Assembly (NCBI GenBank): GCA_009780585.1
Contig: WQZS01000013.1
Span: 25,922 to 89,921, forward strand
Origin: Defluviitaleaceae bacterium
GTDB lineage: Bacteria; Bacillota; Clostridia; Lachnospirales; WQUN01
DNA length: 64,000 bases
Direction of reading: 5' to 3'
The notes under the pieces: generated by a model
Told to the model about the DNA's origin: nothing
What the model saw: only the letters and a program-made list of their open reading frames with translations
Databases searched by the model: none
Part shown: positions 19,758-31,083 of the stretch, piece after piece
Layout: every line of letters starts with the position of its first letter
Numbering within the stretch: the stretch's first letter is position 1
Position numbers and translations under genes: made by a program

Positions 19758-20176
19758 TTTTAACTTATACGCTTGATACAAATACAATTTCATATCTTCT
19801 CAGAGGCGAAGGAAATGTAGAAAAGCATTATATTAACGAAATAATTGAGTATGGTAATAATTATACCATACCCGGTATCGTTTATTATGAAATTGAACGT
19901 TGGTTACGATATAAACCGACAAAAATGACTCGTTCATTCGCACAATTTTTTATAAACCTATACAACAATGTACGCGATAAAAGTGAAATAACACACGGTA
20001 TTTGGGAAAAAGCGATTGAAATATACATTGAGTTAAAGCAAAAGGGCCAATTAATCGGTGATGCTGATATATTAATCGCTGCATATTGCGTTGTTAACGG
20101 TTATACATTAGTTACAAACAATACAAACGATTTCATCCGAATCAACGGTATAAAACTCACCAATTGGCTAACATAA
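19754..20176 (+). CDS. vapC: PIN-domain ribonuclease toxin (VapC family)
   Basis: 140 residues. PIN-domain acidic residues are in place: YTLDTNTISYLL (first Asp), PGIVYYEIERWL (Glu), QLIGDADILIAAYC (two Asp), and TLVTNNTNDF (last Asp). VapC toxins cleave RNA, often initiator tRNA, and are held inactive by the antitoxin encoded immediately upstream. The gene is A/T-rich compared with its neighbours, consistent with acquisition by transfer. Confidence 0.88.
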   Translation: MILTYTLDTNTISYLLRGEGNVEKHYINEIIEYGNNYTIPGIVYYEIERWLRYKPTKMTRSFAQFFINLYNNVRDKSEITHGIWEKAIEIYIELKQKGQLIGDADILIAAYCVVNGYTLVTNNTNDFIRINGIKLTNWLT

Positions 20177-20185
20177 TAAATAGTA

Positions 20186-20194
20186 TGCTATAAT
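20186..20194 (+). promoter_or_regulatory. extended -10 promoter of the darA operon
   Basis: TGC TATAAT about 42 bases before the darA start; no strong -35 hexamer at 17 bases. Confidence 0.45.
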
Positions 20195-20235
20195 GCCCTA
20201 TCTTCCCCATCCCGTTACCCACAAGGAGGTATTCC

Positions 20236-20574
20236 ATGAAACTAGACAAGCTGGTAATGGCCATCATCCAAGACGAGGACGCCTTTCACCTGATGGATTT
20301 GCTTAACGCCAAGGGCTTCAGTGTCACCAAGCTCGCGTCCACGGGCGGCTTTCTCCGTGCCGGCAATACCACGTTTATATGCGGCGTGTCCGAGGAAAGG
20401 CTGCCCGAATTCATCGATATTATTGAGAAGAAGTGCAAGAGCCGCAGGCAAATCACGTCCGTCAACGCCATGAACGTCAACGCCAACGAGAGCTTCGCCC
20501 CGTACCCCGTGGAAGTGACCGTCGGCGGCGCCAACATCTTCATACTCAATATCGAGGAATTCAGGAAGGTCTAA
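20236..20574 (+). CDS. darA: cyclic-di-AMP receptor DarA/PstA (PII-like, YaaQ family)
   Basis: 112 residues, the family length. A small PII-like trimer that binds c-di-AMP. It carries KLVMAIIQDEDAFHLMDLL, GFSVTKLASTGGFLRAGNTT (the loop that holds the nucleotide) and FILNIEEFRKV at the end. Its downstream target is unknown in the family. An ideal AAGGAGG precedes the ATG. It heads a conserved Firmicutes order yaaQ-yaaR-holB-yaaT, which strongly supports the call. Confidence 0.93.
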   Translation: MKLDKLVMAIIQDEDAFHLMDLLNAKGFSVTKLASTGGFLRAGNTTFICGVSEERLPEFIDIIEKKCKSRRQITSVNAMNVNANESFAPYPVEVTVGGANIFILNIEEFRKV

Positions 20575-20580
20575 CCCCCT

Positions 20581-21021
20581 ATGGAAATGAAAATCTCCGA
20601 AGTCCTCGCCGCGCGCTTCGCCGAAACGCAGGCCGTGAAGGAGAAGGCCCCGCAGGTGGACTTTAGCTTCACGCTCAAACGCCTTTCGGACGAAGGCTTG
20701 GCCGAACGCTTACAAGCCCTGATATCGGAAATCACCACGCAGGGCAAGCGGATCGCGGAGCATGTGGATTTTTCGGACCTCAAGCGGTACCGCAGCTTGA
20801 TCGCCGATTTTATCAGCGAGGTCACGGCTCATTCGCACGAGTTCAGCCGCGAAAATTATTTGAATCGCCGTGGCCAGCACAGGGTCTTCGCCATCGTCCG
20901 CTTGGTGAACAAGGACTTGGACGACCTGGCGCAGGAGCTGTTAAAAAAGGAAAAAAACCACCTGGCCATCCTGGATAAAATCGACGAAATACACGGCCTG
21001 CTGCTCGATATGATCGTATGA
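20581..21021 (+). CDS. yaaR: YaaR family protein (DUF327)
   Basis: 146 residues, mostly helical, soluble. It matches the YaaR/DUF327 family in length, in the segment SFTLKRLSDEGLAERLQALISEI (core LSDEGLAERLQALI) and in ENYLNRRGQHRVFAIVRLVN. No biochemical function is known. It starts six bases after darA and its stop overlaps the holB start by four bases. Confidence 0.88.
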   Translation: MEMKISEVLAARFAETQAVKEKAPQVDFSFTLKRLSDEGLAERLQALISEITTQGKRIAEHVDFSDLKRYRSLIADFISEVTAHSHEFSRENYLNRRGQHRVFAIVRLVNKDLDDLAQELLKKEKNHLAILDKIDEIHGLLLDMIV

Positions 21022-21800
21022 AGCATGTCAGCCACGCGTATGTGATCGAAGGGGACCAATCGGAAAGCGTAAACGCCTTCGCCAAAACGCTCAATTGCCT
21101 TGAGGAAGGCGAAACCGCGTGCGGGGGCTGTATATCCTGCCGCGTATTCGATAGCGGAAACCATCCCGACACGCTGTACGTGGTCGGTACAAAATCCTCA
21201 AGTATCGGCGTGGACGACGTACGCAGCCAGGTCGTCACGCAAATGGCGACCAAGCCGTTTTATTACAAATATAAGGTTTTTATCATCGACAAGGCCGAAA
21301 CCCTAACCCCCGCGGCACAGAACGCCCTGCTCAAAACCATCGAAGAACCCGCTTCCTACGGGGTTTTTTTACTGCTTACCAACCAAATCGAAGCGATGCT
21401 GGATACGGTGCTTTCACGCTGCGTCGTTATCAAGCAAAAATCCTTTAGCGAAATCGGCGCGGGGCCGATAGAGGATAACCCCGAAATGCAAGCCCTCTCG
21501 AGCGAAATTATCGGAACCGCCTACGGCATGGACATCATAACAGCGATGAACCTGTATAAGAGCTTCGAACCCTATAAGGAATCCAAGGAATCCGCGCAGG
21601 CATTGCTGGATATGCTATACACGGGCTACGGCCAAAAAATGCGGGAAACGCAAAGCCCCCGCGCGTTAAACGCCGTAAAAGCCATTACCCACGCCAAGCG
21701 GACCCTTTCACAAAACGGCAATTTCCAACTGGCAATCGAATTGATGCTGTTAAAAATAAGCGGGCATATACCGGACCGCGTAAGGAGCAACCGACTTTGA
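21018..21800 (+). CDS. holB: DNA polymerase III delta-prime subunit
   Basis: 260 residues. Clamp-loader component. The cysteine cluster CGGCISC with an upstream Cys forms the zinc site; KVFIIDKAETLTPAAQNALL and KTIEEP are the conserved helicase-like core, and LDTVLSRCVVIKQ contains the SRC motif with the arginine finger. As expected for delta-prime, the Walker A lysine motif is absent. At 260 residues it is shorter than many homologues (about 320), mainly in the C-terminal collar domain. The start overlaps yaaR and the end overlaps ricT, four bases each. Confidence 0.9.
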   Translation: MKHVSHAYVIEGDQSESVNAFAKTLNCLEEGETACGGCISCRVFDSGNHPDTLYVVGTKSSSIGVDDVRSQVVTQMATKPFYYKYKVFIIDKAETLTPAAQNALLKTIEEPASYGVFLLLTNQIEAMLDTVLSRCVVIKQKSFSEIGAGPIEDNPEMQALSSEIIGTAYGMDIITAMNLYKSFEPYKESKESAQALLDMLYTGYGQKMRETQSPRALNAVKAITHAKRTLSQNGNFQLAIELMLLKISGHIPDRVRSNRL

Positions 21801-22663
21801 TCATCATAGGTGTACGATTTAAGGACGTGGGGCGCATATATTACTTCGACCCGGGCGACTTCGACCCGCCGCAAGGCTCCGCCGTCATCGTCGAAACGAT
21901 ACGCGGTGCGGAATACGGCTTGGTTTCATTATCAAAGAGGGAAGCGGACGTAAGCGACCTCCAGCAACCCATCCGCAAGGTGCTCCGCCTCGCCACCCCC
22001 GAGGACGAAGCGCAGGAAATCGCCAACCGCGCCAAGGAAACCGAAGCCCGCGTGACCTGCATGGAAAAAATTAAGGCACATGGCTTGGACATGCACCTCG
22101 TGGACGTGGAGTTGACCTTTGACTTGTCGAAGATCATCTTTTACTTCACCGCCGACGGCAGGGTTGACTTCCGAGAACTGGTGAAGGATTTGGCCGCCAC
22201 GTTCCGCACGCGCATCGAGTTGCGGCAAATCGGCGCGCGTGACGAAGCAAAAATCCTCAACGGCGTGGGCATCTGCGGGCGCAATATTTGCTGCGCTTCC
22301 TTTTTGGACGAATTCCAGCCCGTGGGGGTAAAAACCGCCAAGGACCAAGGCCTCGGCTTAAACCCCACCAAGATTTCCGGTTTGTGCGGCAAGCTCATGT
22401 GCTGCCTCAAATACGAGGAGGAAACCTACGTCGAGCTTAACAAAGGGTTGCCCAACGTAGGTGACAAAGTTTCCACCCCCGACGGCGACGGGGAAATATT
22501 AAGCGTCCAGGTTCTGCGCCAAACCGTAAAGGTCGCTGTAAAAAAGCGCGAAAAAGACGAATCCGAAACGGGCTTCTACCCCGTAGCCGACATTAAAATC
22601 CTTAACCGCCGCCCCCCCTGCGAGCAAAACTGCCATTGCTCCGCGTGCAAGAAAAAAGGGTAG
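21797..22663 (+). CDS. ricT: RicT (YaaT), PSP1-domain regulator of sporulation and competence
   Basis: 288 residues. RicT forms a complex with RicA and RicF that carries iron-sulfur clusters and affects Spo0A phosphorylation and mRNA processing by RNase Y in Bacillus. The PSP1 domain occupies the first 180 residues. Conserved cysteines are visible in CGRNICCASFLDEF and CGKLMCCLKYEEE, with a further cysteine cluster at the very end (CEQNCHCSACKKKG). The tail is cysteine-rich beyond what I recall for Bacillus RicT. Confidence 0.92.
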   Translation: MIIIGVRFKDVGRIYYFDPGDFDPPQGSAVIVETIRGAEYGLVSLSKREADVSDLQQPIRKVLRLATPEDEAQEIANRAKETEARVTCMEKIKAHGLDMHLVDVELTFDLSKIIFYFTADGRVDFRELVKDLAATFRTRIELRQIGARDEAKILNGVGICGRNICCASFLDEFQPVGVKTAKDQGLGLNPTKISGLCGKLMCCLKYEEETYVELNKGLPNVGDKVSTPDGDGEILSVQVLRQTVKVAVKKREKDESETGFYPVADIKILNRRPPCEQNCHCSACKKKG

Positions 22664-22669
22664 GGTAGG

Positions 22670-23338
22670 GTGCAGCGGTCACCCTTAACCGAAAAGGACA
22701 GTCAACTGCTTGGGCCGTACGGCTTGCAGACCCTTGATTTGTCCCACGCGGTGCGCATTTCCCTTGCGCGGGGCGAGTACCTGTCGCGCGCGGGTGAACC
22801 GATGGATGAACTGTACATCGTCGTGTCGGGTAAGGCGAAGGTGTTCATCAGCCTGTCCGACGGGAAGGAGCTGCTGCTCGCCTATTTTGCCCGGCGTGGG
22901 ATCATCGGCGAAATCGAACTGATGACGGACGCCCTCACCACGCAAACCACCGTGCAAGCTGTTACGGAATTGGTGTGCGTCGCCTTCCCCTTGCGCGTGT
23001 ATGCCGGGGAATTGAAGCGCAACAACGTATTCATCAACTATGTAGCAAAGGACTTGGCCGAAAAGTTGGCGCAACGGGTCGTCAATTCGGCGATAACGGC
23101 CTTACAGCCCCTGGAAACGCGCCTTTGCGCCTACATATTGCAAACCGCCGTAAGCGGCGTATTTTGTGAAAAATTAACGGAACTCGCGGGCGTAATGGGC
23201 GCAAGCTACCGCCATCTGTTACGCTGCCTGGGTAAGCTGTGCGAAAAAAGCATCCTGCTAAAAACCCCGCAAGGCTATCAAATCATCAACCGCCGCGTCA
23301 TGGAAATGTACGCGGGCGATTTGTATGTGTTGAAATAA
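22670..23338 (+). CDS. Crp/Fnr-family transcription regulator
   Basis: 222 residues from a GTG start, six bases after ricT, behind GGGTAGG. N-terminal cyclic-nucleotide-binding beta roll (LARGEYLSRAGEPMDELYIV, SGKAKVFISLSDGKELLLAY, IIGEIELM), dimerisation helix, then a C-terminal winged helix (LTELAGVMGASYRHLLRCLG). The arginine and serine that contact cAMP in Crp are not evident, and there is no Fnr-type N-terminal cysteine set, so the effector is unknown. The layout resembles YeiL-like members. It converges on the ATP synthase terminator. Confidence 0.85.
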   Translation: MQRSPLTEKDSQLLGPYGLQTLDLSHAVRISLARGEYLSRAGEPMDELYIVVSGKAKVFISLSDGKELLLAYFARRGIIGEIELMTDALTTQTTVQAVTELVCVAFPLRVYAGELKRNNVFINYVAKDLAEKLAQRVVNSAITALQPLETRLCAYILQTAVSGVFCEKLTELAGVMGASYRHLLRCLGKLCEKSILLKTPQGYQIINRRVMEMYAGDLYVLK

Positions 23339-23373
23339 AGAGATGTCCGAAATGCAACCTAATACATACGCAT

Positions 23374-23402
23374 AAAAAAGGACCGCCGCGCGGGCAGTCC
23401 TT
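23374..23402 (-). terminator. terminator of the ATP synthase operon
   Basis: Minus strand: AAGGACTGCC and GGCGGTCCTT form a 10-bp stem (one G-T pair) with a five-base loop, followed by six Ts, 20 bases after atpC. Confidence 0.85.
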
Positions 23403-23420
23403 CCGTTAATAACATAAAAT

Positions 23421-23870
23421 CTACTTCTCGTGCGTAATCCCGCTGGGCGGGAAGCCGCTGACCAGTATCAACGTTTCCGCGCCGCGTAATTCCATACGAA
23501 GGCCATCCTGTTCCTGCGGGGTGGCTTTTTCCATGTGCGCGAGGATTTCGTCGCGCTTTGCCATGGCCTTTGATTTGTCGATATCTTCGGGCCATTCGGC
23601 GGTTTCGGTCACGATGGTGACGATGTTATCCTCAAATTGCGCCGCACCGCCCAACACGGCCAACTTTAATTCATCATGCCCGTCACGCAGTATGCGCAGT
23701 ACGCCCGCGTCCAGCACGACGGAGCAGGGCTCATGCCCGTACAGGAAGCCGCGGTCGCCCGTGATGGTGCGCACGATGGCCATATCCGCTTCGCCCTGGT
23801 ATTTGTATTGGCTCTGCGCCGAACGCACCGCCGGGGTTAACAGGCGGACTTCGATTTTTTTATCGCTCAT
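23421..23870 (-). CDS. atpC: ATP synthase epsilon subunit
   Basis: 149 residues, slightly longer than usual. N-terminal beta sandwich (IEVRLLTPAVRS, GDRGFLYGHEPCSVVL, LAVLGGAAQFEDNIVTIVTE) followed by a helical C-terminal part (DKSKAMAKRDEILAHM) that in the family can inhibit ATP hydrolysis. A C-terminal tail after the helices (RGAETLILVSGFPPSG) is not part of the standard fold. Last gene of the operon, nine bases after atpD. Confidence 0.9.
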   Translation of the reverse strand: MSDKKIEVRLLTPAVRSAQSQYKYQGEADMAIVRTITGDRGFLYGHEPCSVVLDAGVLRILRDGHDELKLAVLGGAAQFEDNIVTIVTETAEWPEDIDKSKAMAKRDEILAHMEKATPQEQDGLRMELRGAETLILVSGFPPSGITHEK

Positions 23871-23879
23871 AGGTTACTC

Positions 23880-26200
<2,321 letters not shown>

Positions 26201-26219
26201 AAACGTGTCCCCTTACGCC

Positions 26220-28223
26220 TTACGCAAATTTTTCGAACAGCTCCGCCATTTCCTCCCGTGCCAGCATCAGGCGCAGGTCGTTGACCAGTTCCGTCTTGAA
26301 GTCGTCGGGCAAATCCTGTCCCTTGCTCTTAAGCTCGCGGATTTTGACGATATGCTCGTTAAAGCCCGTAAAGCGTTGGTCCAAGAGCTTGGTGAGGAAG
26401 TTGGTGGTGGCGCGTATCATCCGCTTAAACTCATCGTTGATGTCGCGCTCGGCGATCTTGGAGAACTGGCTGTACGGTGAAATCGCCTTAAACAGCCGCG
26501 CCTCCACCTCGGGGGAAAGTCCGCCGTCGCGTTTGCACAGCGTACGGATGTCCTCCCGTTCGTTGAAGTTGTAAATAAGGAGTACATCCTCGGTTTGCCG
26601 CAATTTTTCCGGCGTCATGTTAAGCGCGGCTTTATTTTCCGGGTCGCTGAGGAGCAGGAGCATCTGTTCGTACGGCATCCACAGGAAGTCCTCGATGGCG
26701 GCGGCGGCTTGCGCGGCAAGGTCACCCCCGAAATTGATGTCCTTCTTTTCGCGGATTTCCTTCAAGATGTCCACCCGTTCGCTTTCGGGGCGGATTTCCA
26801 GGTAATGTCCCTGCGTGAAATAGTTGCGGAACGCCGCTTCCGTACGCCCGATAAAACGCGGCAGGATGGGGCGGAAGAACTTCTTCCCCTTATACGTAAC
26901 CGCCGTGGCGAAGAGGAGCAGGACCTGTTCCTCGACAGGTATCGGCTGGCCTTGGGGTTGCTTTAATATTTCCACGATGCGCGCGCCGTGGCGCAATTGA
27001 AGCATCGTATCCGTTGATAAGTCCGAACCGAACTGCGAGAAAGCGGCAAGCTCGCGGTATTGCGCAAGCTCCAAACGCAGCGGGCCCGCGACCTGCTTCA
27101 TCGCCTTGATTTGCGCCGCGCCGCCTACGCGGGAAACACTCAAACCCGGGTTGATGGCGGGGCGGATGCCCGAGTTGAACAATTCGGTTTCCAGGAAGAT
27201 TTGCCCGTCCGTTATCGAAATAACGTTGGTGGGGATATAAGCGGAAATATCGCCCGCTTGCGTTTCAATGATGGGGAGCGCTGTGAGCGTGCCGCCGCCG
27301 CGCGCGTCGGACAAACAAGCCGCGCGTTCCAGCAGGCGGGAGTGCAGATAGAAGACGTCGCCCGGGTAGGCTTCGCGCCCCGGCGGGCGGCGTAACAAGA
27401 GCGACAAGGCGCGGTACGCCACCGCGTGCTTGGAAAGGTCGTCGTACACGACCAGCACGTCCTTGCCTTCCTCCATCCATTCCTCGCCGATGGCACAGCC
27501 CGCGTACGGGGCGATATACTGCATGGGCGCGGTGTCGGAGGCGTTGGCGGCGACGATGGTCGTGTAGTCCATCGCGCCCGCTTCCTCCAGCGTCCGGTGG
27601 ATACGCGCCACGGTTGAGGCTTTTTGCCCGATGGCCACGTACACACAGCGTACGCCCGTATGTTTTTGGTTGATAATCGTGTCCAGTACGATCGTGGTCT
27701 TACCCGTTTGGCGGTCGCCGATGATCAATTCGCGCTGACCGCGCCCGATGGGTACCATCGAGTCGATGGCCTTGATACCCGTTTGCAAGGGTACGTTGAC
27801 CTCCTTACGCTCGATGACGCCGGGGGCGATGCGCTCGATGACGCGGGTACGGGTATATTTGAGCGTCCCCATACCGTCCAGCGGCTTGCCCACGGGATCA
27901 ACCACGCGCCCCAAGAGTCCGTCGCCCACGGGTACTTCCGCGATGCGGGCGGTACGCTTTACGGGGTCGCCTTCCTTAACGTTGGCGTCGGGGCCCAACA
28001 GCACCGCGCCGATGGAGTCCTCGTCCAGGTTTAACGCGATGCCGTACAGTTCCCCGGGGAATTCCAGAAGCTCCCCGCTCATCGCGTTCGTTAGGCCGTA
28101 TACGCGGGCGATACCGTCGCCGACATGAATAACGCTCCCGGCCTCGGCCACGTCCACCTTGGTGGAATAGGCTCGTATCTGCTGTTTGATGATGGAGCTG
28201 ATTTCATCAGGCTTGAGTATCAT
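26220..28223 (-). CDS. atpA: ATP synthase alpha subunit with long C-terminal extension
   Basis: 667 residues against about 500 in typical homologues. Residues 1-440 are canonical: beta barrel, Walker A GDRQTGKT (170-177), [29 protein letters not shown] with the arginine finger, and [10 protein letters not shown]. From about 441 the sequence departs: an insertion of roughly 25-40 residues ([19 protein letters not shown]) precedes the usual terminal helix ([11 protein letters not shown] ... AIEDF, about 487-513). It is then followed by about 155 extra residues, mostly helical and charged, ending with [20 protein letters not shown], which resembles the canonical terminal helix a second time. The frame is continuous, so this is not a frameshift. 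The start overlaps atpH by four bases. Confidence 0.93.
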   Translation of the reverse strand: MILKPDEISSIIKQQIRAYSTKVDVAEAGSVIHVGDGIARVYGLTNAMSGELLEFPGELYGIALNLDEDSIGAVLLGPDANVKEGDPVKRTARIAEVPVGDGLLGRVVDPVGKPLDGMGTLKYTRTRVIERIAPGVIERKEVNVPLQTGIKAIDSMVPIGRGQRELIIGDRQTGKTTIVLDTIINQKHTGVRCVYVAIGQKASTVARIHRTLEEAGAMDYTTIVAANASDTAPMQYIAPYAGCAIGEEWMEEGKDVLVVYDDLSKHAVAYRALSLLLRRPPGREAYPGDVFYLHSRLLERAACLSDARGGGTLTALPIIETQAGDISAYIPTNVISITDGQIFLETELFNSGIRPAINPGLSVSRVGGAAQIKAMKQVAGPLRLELAQYRELAAFSQFGSDLSTDTMLQLRHGARIVEILKQPQGQPIPVEEQVLLLFATAVTYKGKKFFRPILPRFIGRTEAAFRNYFTQGHYLEIRPESERVDILKEIREKKDINFGGDLAAQAAAAIEDFLWMPYEQMLLLLSDPENKAALNMTPEKLRQTEDVLLIYNFNEREDIRTLCKRDGGLSPEVEARLFKAISPYSQFSKIAERDINDEFKRMIRATTNFLTKLLDQRFTGFNEHIVKIRELKSKGQDLPDDFKTELVNDLRLMLAREEMAELFEKFA

Positions 28224-28771
28224 GTGCCGCTCTCCTTTTTTACGGTTTGATTCACTTCTTCCTTCATTTTACGCAGTTGGAACCGTATCGTCCGGTCAAC
28301 GAAGAAGCCGTCCGCTTGTATGCTGATGCCGCCGATAACGGCAGGGTCCACCAGCACCTGTATGTCTACCTTTTTATTGAATTTGCGCGTGAGTAACGCC
28401 GCCATGCTTGACAGTTGAACGTCGGTCAGCGGCACGGCGGAAACCACCTTCGCCGTAATTTGGTTTTGGTGGCGGCGTATCATTTCGATTAATTGGCCCA
28501 GCGCGGGCAAGAGGAACGCCTCGCGGTTCTTGTTCACCACCAGGTGCAAAAAGCCCATCAAATCGGTTTGGATATGCCCGCCGAAAATACTTTCAAAGAA
28601 CGCGATCTTTTCGGCGCCCGTAACGCGCGGATGCGTGACGAAGGTCTTACATTCCTTGTCGCGCAGCGCGTCGCACATAAAGGACGCGTCAAATAAGTAT
28701 TGCGTCATCAGGTTCTGCTCGGCGGAAAGCTCAAAGAGCGCGGAGGCGTATCGCTTGCTTAAATCGGCCAT
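28220..28771 (-). CDS. atpH: ATP synthase delta subunit
   Basis: 183 residues. Connects the F1 head to the b-subunit stalk. N-terminal helical bundle ([18 protein letters not shown]) and C-terminal domain ending with [20 protein letters not shown] are typical. It starts 11 bases after atpF and its stop overlaps the atpA start by four bases. Confidence 0.92.
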   Translation of the reverse strand: MADLSKRYASALFELSAEQNLMTQYLFDASFMCDALRDKECKTFVTHPRVTGAEKIAFFESIFGGHIQTDLMGFLHLVVNKNREAFLLPALGQLIEMIRRHQNQITAKVVSAVPLTDVQLSSMAALLTRKFNKKVDIQVLVDPAVIGGISIQADGFFVDRTIRFQLRKMKEEVNQTVKKESGT

Positions 28772-28782
28772 ATGCGCACCCC

Positions 28783-29343
28783 CTATTTAAACACGGTGGC
28801 TTCCAGCTCAGCCATGGCTTCGTCGAACAAACGGTTATGGATGCTCGGGTCGATCGTGACGTTGAGCAGCTTGCCCGCCATTTCCGAGGAAATTTCCACG
28901 ATGGCATGTTCCACCATGTTCTTGACCCGGTCAAGCTCCGCCGCGATTTCGACCCCGGCACGCGCTTTCAGGTCTTCGATTTCCTTCTTGGTTTCCGTCA
29001 TGTCGCGGCTGCGGCGTTCCATCGCCAGCTTGCGGGCGTCGTCCAAAATGGCCGTACGCTCCAGCTCAATACCTTTCAAGAGCTGCTCGTACTGCTCCTT
29101 CAACGCGATCGCGGCTTGTTTCGTGGCTTCGGCTTCGTCCAATTCGCGGGCAATCCGATTGGCCCGTTCGTGCAAAAACGCGCGGACGGGTTTGTACAGG
29201 ATAAACGTAAGCACAAGCGCCAGCACAATAAAGTTGACCAACGCGGGCAGCATTTGCAAAAACGTTTGCAAGTCCAAGTCGAACAGCCGCGGCACGGGCT
29301 CGGCGTTAAGCAAAAAAATGAATCCCTGGTTCATAACAACCAC
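28783..29343 (-). CDS. atpF: ATP synthase b subunit
   Basis: 186 residues. One membrane helix near the N-terminus (FLQMLPALVNFIVLALVLTF, about residues 27-46), then a long charged helix (KPVRAFLHERANRIARELDE onward) that forms the peripheral stalk. Single b-type gene, so a homodimer is expected. RBS AAAGGTGG before the start. Confidence 0.92.
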   Translation of the reverse strand: MVVMNQGFIFLLNAEPVPRLFDLDLQTFLQMLPALVNFIVLALVLTFILYKPVRAFLHERANRIARELDEAEATKQAAIALKEQYEQLLKGIELERTAILDDARKLAMERRSRDMTETKKEIEDLKARAGVEIAAELDRVKNMVEHAIVEISSEMAGKLLNVTIDPSIHNRLFDEAMAELEATVFK

Positions 29344-29369
29344 CTTTCGAGTTTATTATGAACTCTTTG

Positions 29370-29654
29370 TTAAATCATTGTGGTGAGGTGTACCAAGAAG
29401 GGGTTGATCAGCGGGCGCACGAAGAGGATCAGGATGGCGATAACGAAGCCGTAGATACCCGATGTTTCCGCCATGGCCAAACCGATGAACATGTTGGTGG
29501 TGATGGGGCCGCGGGCTTCGGGCTGGCGGGCTACGCTTTCGATTGCCTTCGCCGCTACGTTGCCTTGTCCGATCGTGGTGAGGATACCGTTTAGGAGCGC
29601 GATCGCCGCCGCGATGTGTGCCATTGCAAGCACGAATGCCAATGGGTCATGCAT
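29370..29654 (-). CDS. atpE: ATP synthase c subunit, sodium-type signature
   Basis: 94 residues, two membrane helices. The ion-binding glutamate is E63 in AMAETSGIYG. Beside it are T64 and Y68, and Q30 in TTIGQGNVAAKA on the first helix; together Q, E, T/S and Y form the sodium-binding signature described for Ilyobacter and other sodium-driven enzymes. The polar loop ARQPEARG is conserved. The GPG motif normally before GQG is replaced by LTT. Translation is favoured by AAAGGAGGAAAC, and a small hairpin GGGGC-ACC-GCCCC sits between atpB and atpE, consistent with the need for many c copies. Sodium coupling is inferred from residues only. Confidence 0.95.
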   Translation of the reverse strand: MHDPLAFVLAMAHIAAAIALLNGILTTIGQGNVAAKAIESVARQPEARGPITTNMFIGLAMAETSGIYGFVIAILILFVRPLINPFLVHLTTMI

Positions 29655-29713
29655 GTTTGTTTCCTCCTTTTATGTGGGGCGGTGCCCCGAACGCGGTTTG
29701 CGCGTTTTGATGA

Positions 29714-30400
29714 CTAGTTTTCCGCCGCCGCAAGGCTCACGAAGGTAAGGCTCAATATCGTGAATATAAAGGCTTGCAGCACGCCGAAGGCAAGGTCGAA
29801 GATCAAATGCAGGGCCACGGGAACCACATAACTGAGCAGTACGGGCACCAGCGTATACAAAAGGGTGATCAATATAAGACCACCCAAGATATTGCCGAAC
29901 AAACGGAAGCTCAACGAAATGGGGCGCGAGAATTCGCCCAACACGTTAATGGGGAAGAACGCCCAATGCGGGCTCATGTACGTCCCCTTGATATACTTCC
30001 ACCCGCCGTAACGGATACCGGCGAATTGGATGAGGAAAAACGAGGTAAGCGCGAGCGCGAAGGGCAGGGGCCAGTCCCCCGTCGGCGGCCGCATCCCCGG
30101 CAGTATGCCGATGATATTGGCGAAGAGCAGGAACGTAAACAGCGTAAAGAACCACCCACCCAGCCAACTGATGTTCTTATGGCCGTTGGACTTCATTAAG
30201 CCGTCGAAGGCTTCGACCGCCATCTCAACGGCGTTTTGGAAGCCCGTCGGCTTGTCGGTGAACTTCTTCAATTTGATACGTACGATAATGGCGAACGTGA
30301 TCAACACCGCCATAACCACCCACGTAACCACGATCGTATTGGTTATCCATAAATCCACGGGGCCAATGCTCACCACGCCATGGATCGGCACATCAAACAT
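29714..30400 (-). CDS. atpB: ATP synthase a subunit
   Basis: 228 residues. Integral membrane stator with five to six helices. The essential arginine lies in PISLSFRLFGNILGG, and the C-terminal helix is LIFDLAFGVLQAFIFTILSL. Its start overlaps the end of the upstream atpI gene by eight bases. Confidence 0.95.
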   Translation of the reverse strand: MFDVPIHGVVSIGPVDLWITNTIVVTWVVMAVLITFAIIVRIKLKKFTDKPTGFQNAVEMAVEAFDGLMKSNGHKNISWLGGWFFTLFTFLLFANIIGILPGMRPPTGDWPLPFALALTSFFLIQFAGIRYGGWKYIKGTYMSPHWAFFPINVLGEFSRPISLSFRLFGNILGGLILITLLYTLVPVLLSYVVPVALHLIFDLAFGVLQAFIFTILSLTFVSLAAAEN

Positions 30401-30830
30401 TCGCGTCCCCTCCCTCTGCGGTTTTATAGTCTTTTTTTACGAAAAACCCCATCGTATAAGCGGCTATGGGCATGGTCAAAAGCCCGAATACCGCGCCGAA
30501 CAAAAACGGGAAACCGATCATTTCCACCTGTGACAAAAACCCCGCGCCGACCAAAACCGCCAGCGTCAAAAGCATCCGCAGCATACCCTGCCCGCGTACA
30601 TAGTTGGCCGCGAAAGCGGGGTCCATGCTTGTGGCGACCGTCACGGAGCGTTTTAACCAATAAATTTTCAATATGTTGGCGGCGGCGGTAAAAATCGCGC
30701 CCCCCGCGAAAAAAAGTGCCTCAAGCGAGCGGTAGTACACAGCCCCGGCGATAACGATAACCAAAGTCGCAACGCCTACAATCAGCGTCATCCGTTTCGT
30801 ATATGTATCCATCGAAGGATATGCGTCCAT
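30393..30830 (-). CDS. atpI: ATP synthase subunit I-like membrane protein
   Basis: 145 residues from ATG 30830 (MDAYPSMDTYTKRM), chosen because the upstream atpZ gene ends seven bases before it and GGGGAG lies at a suitable distance. Four hydrophobic segments: LIVGVATLVIVIAGAVYY, LFFAGGAIFTAAANI, MLLTLAVLVGAGFL and FPFLFGAVFGLLTMPIAAY. Position and topology fit the AtpI group, thought to help assemble the c ring; sequence conservation is weak in this family. Confidence 0.75.
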   Translation of the reverse strand: MDAYPSMDTYTKRMTLIVGVATLVIVIAGAVYYRSLEALFFAGGAIFTAAANILKIYWLKRSVTVATSMDPAFAANYVRGQGMLRMLLTLAVLVGAGFLSQVEMIGFPFLFGAVFGLLTMPIAAYTMGFFVKKDYKTAEGGDANV

Positions 30831-30837
30831 TATTCCG

Positions 30838-31065
30838 TCAGCTCCCCACGCGCTTGGCGGTGTCATACATATACTTGAAGGCCGCGGCGATACCCAGGAA
30901 TACGAAGATAAGTATAAACACGGGACTCGTACCCAGCCAGCCGTCCAGTAACATCCCTATGAGTATCGAAACCGCGACGCAGGTAATCGTACCGACGGCC
31001 AATTGCGTCATTAGGGCGGCGGCACGGAATATCCGCTTGCGTTCCTCTTTGCTTAACTTAGGCAT
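30838..31065 (-). CDS. atpZ: AtpZ/AtpI-family small membrane protein
   Basis: 75 residues with two membrane helices (LAVGTITCVAVSILIGMLL and VFILIFVFLGIAAAFKYMY) separated by DGWLGTSP. This is the AtpZ type, with the GxxxD-G hairpin, encoded first in many sodium-type and Clostridia atp operons, where it is linked to magnesium supply or complex assembly. CGAGGT precedes the ATG. It begins about 12 bases after the predicted transcription start. Confidence 0.85.
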   Translation of the reverse strand: MPKLSKEERKRIFRAAALMTQLAVGTITCVAVSILIGMLLDGWLGTSPVFILIFVFLGIAAAFKYMYDTAKRVGS

Positions 31066-31083
31066 ATTTACCTCGTGTACGGC

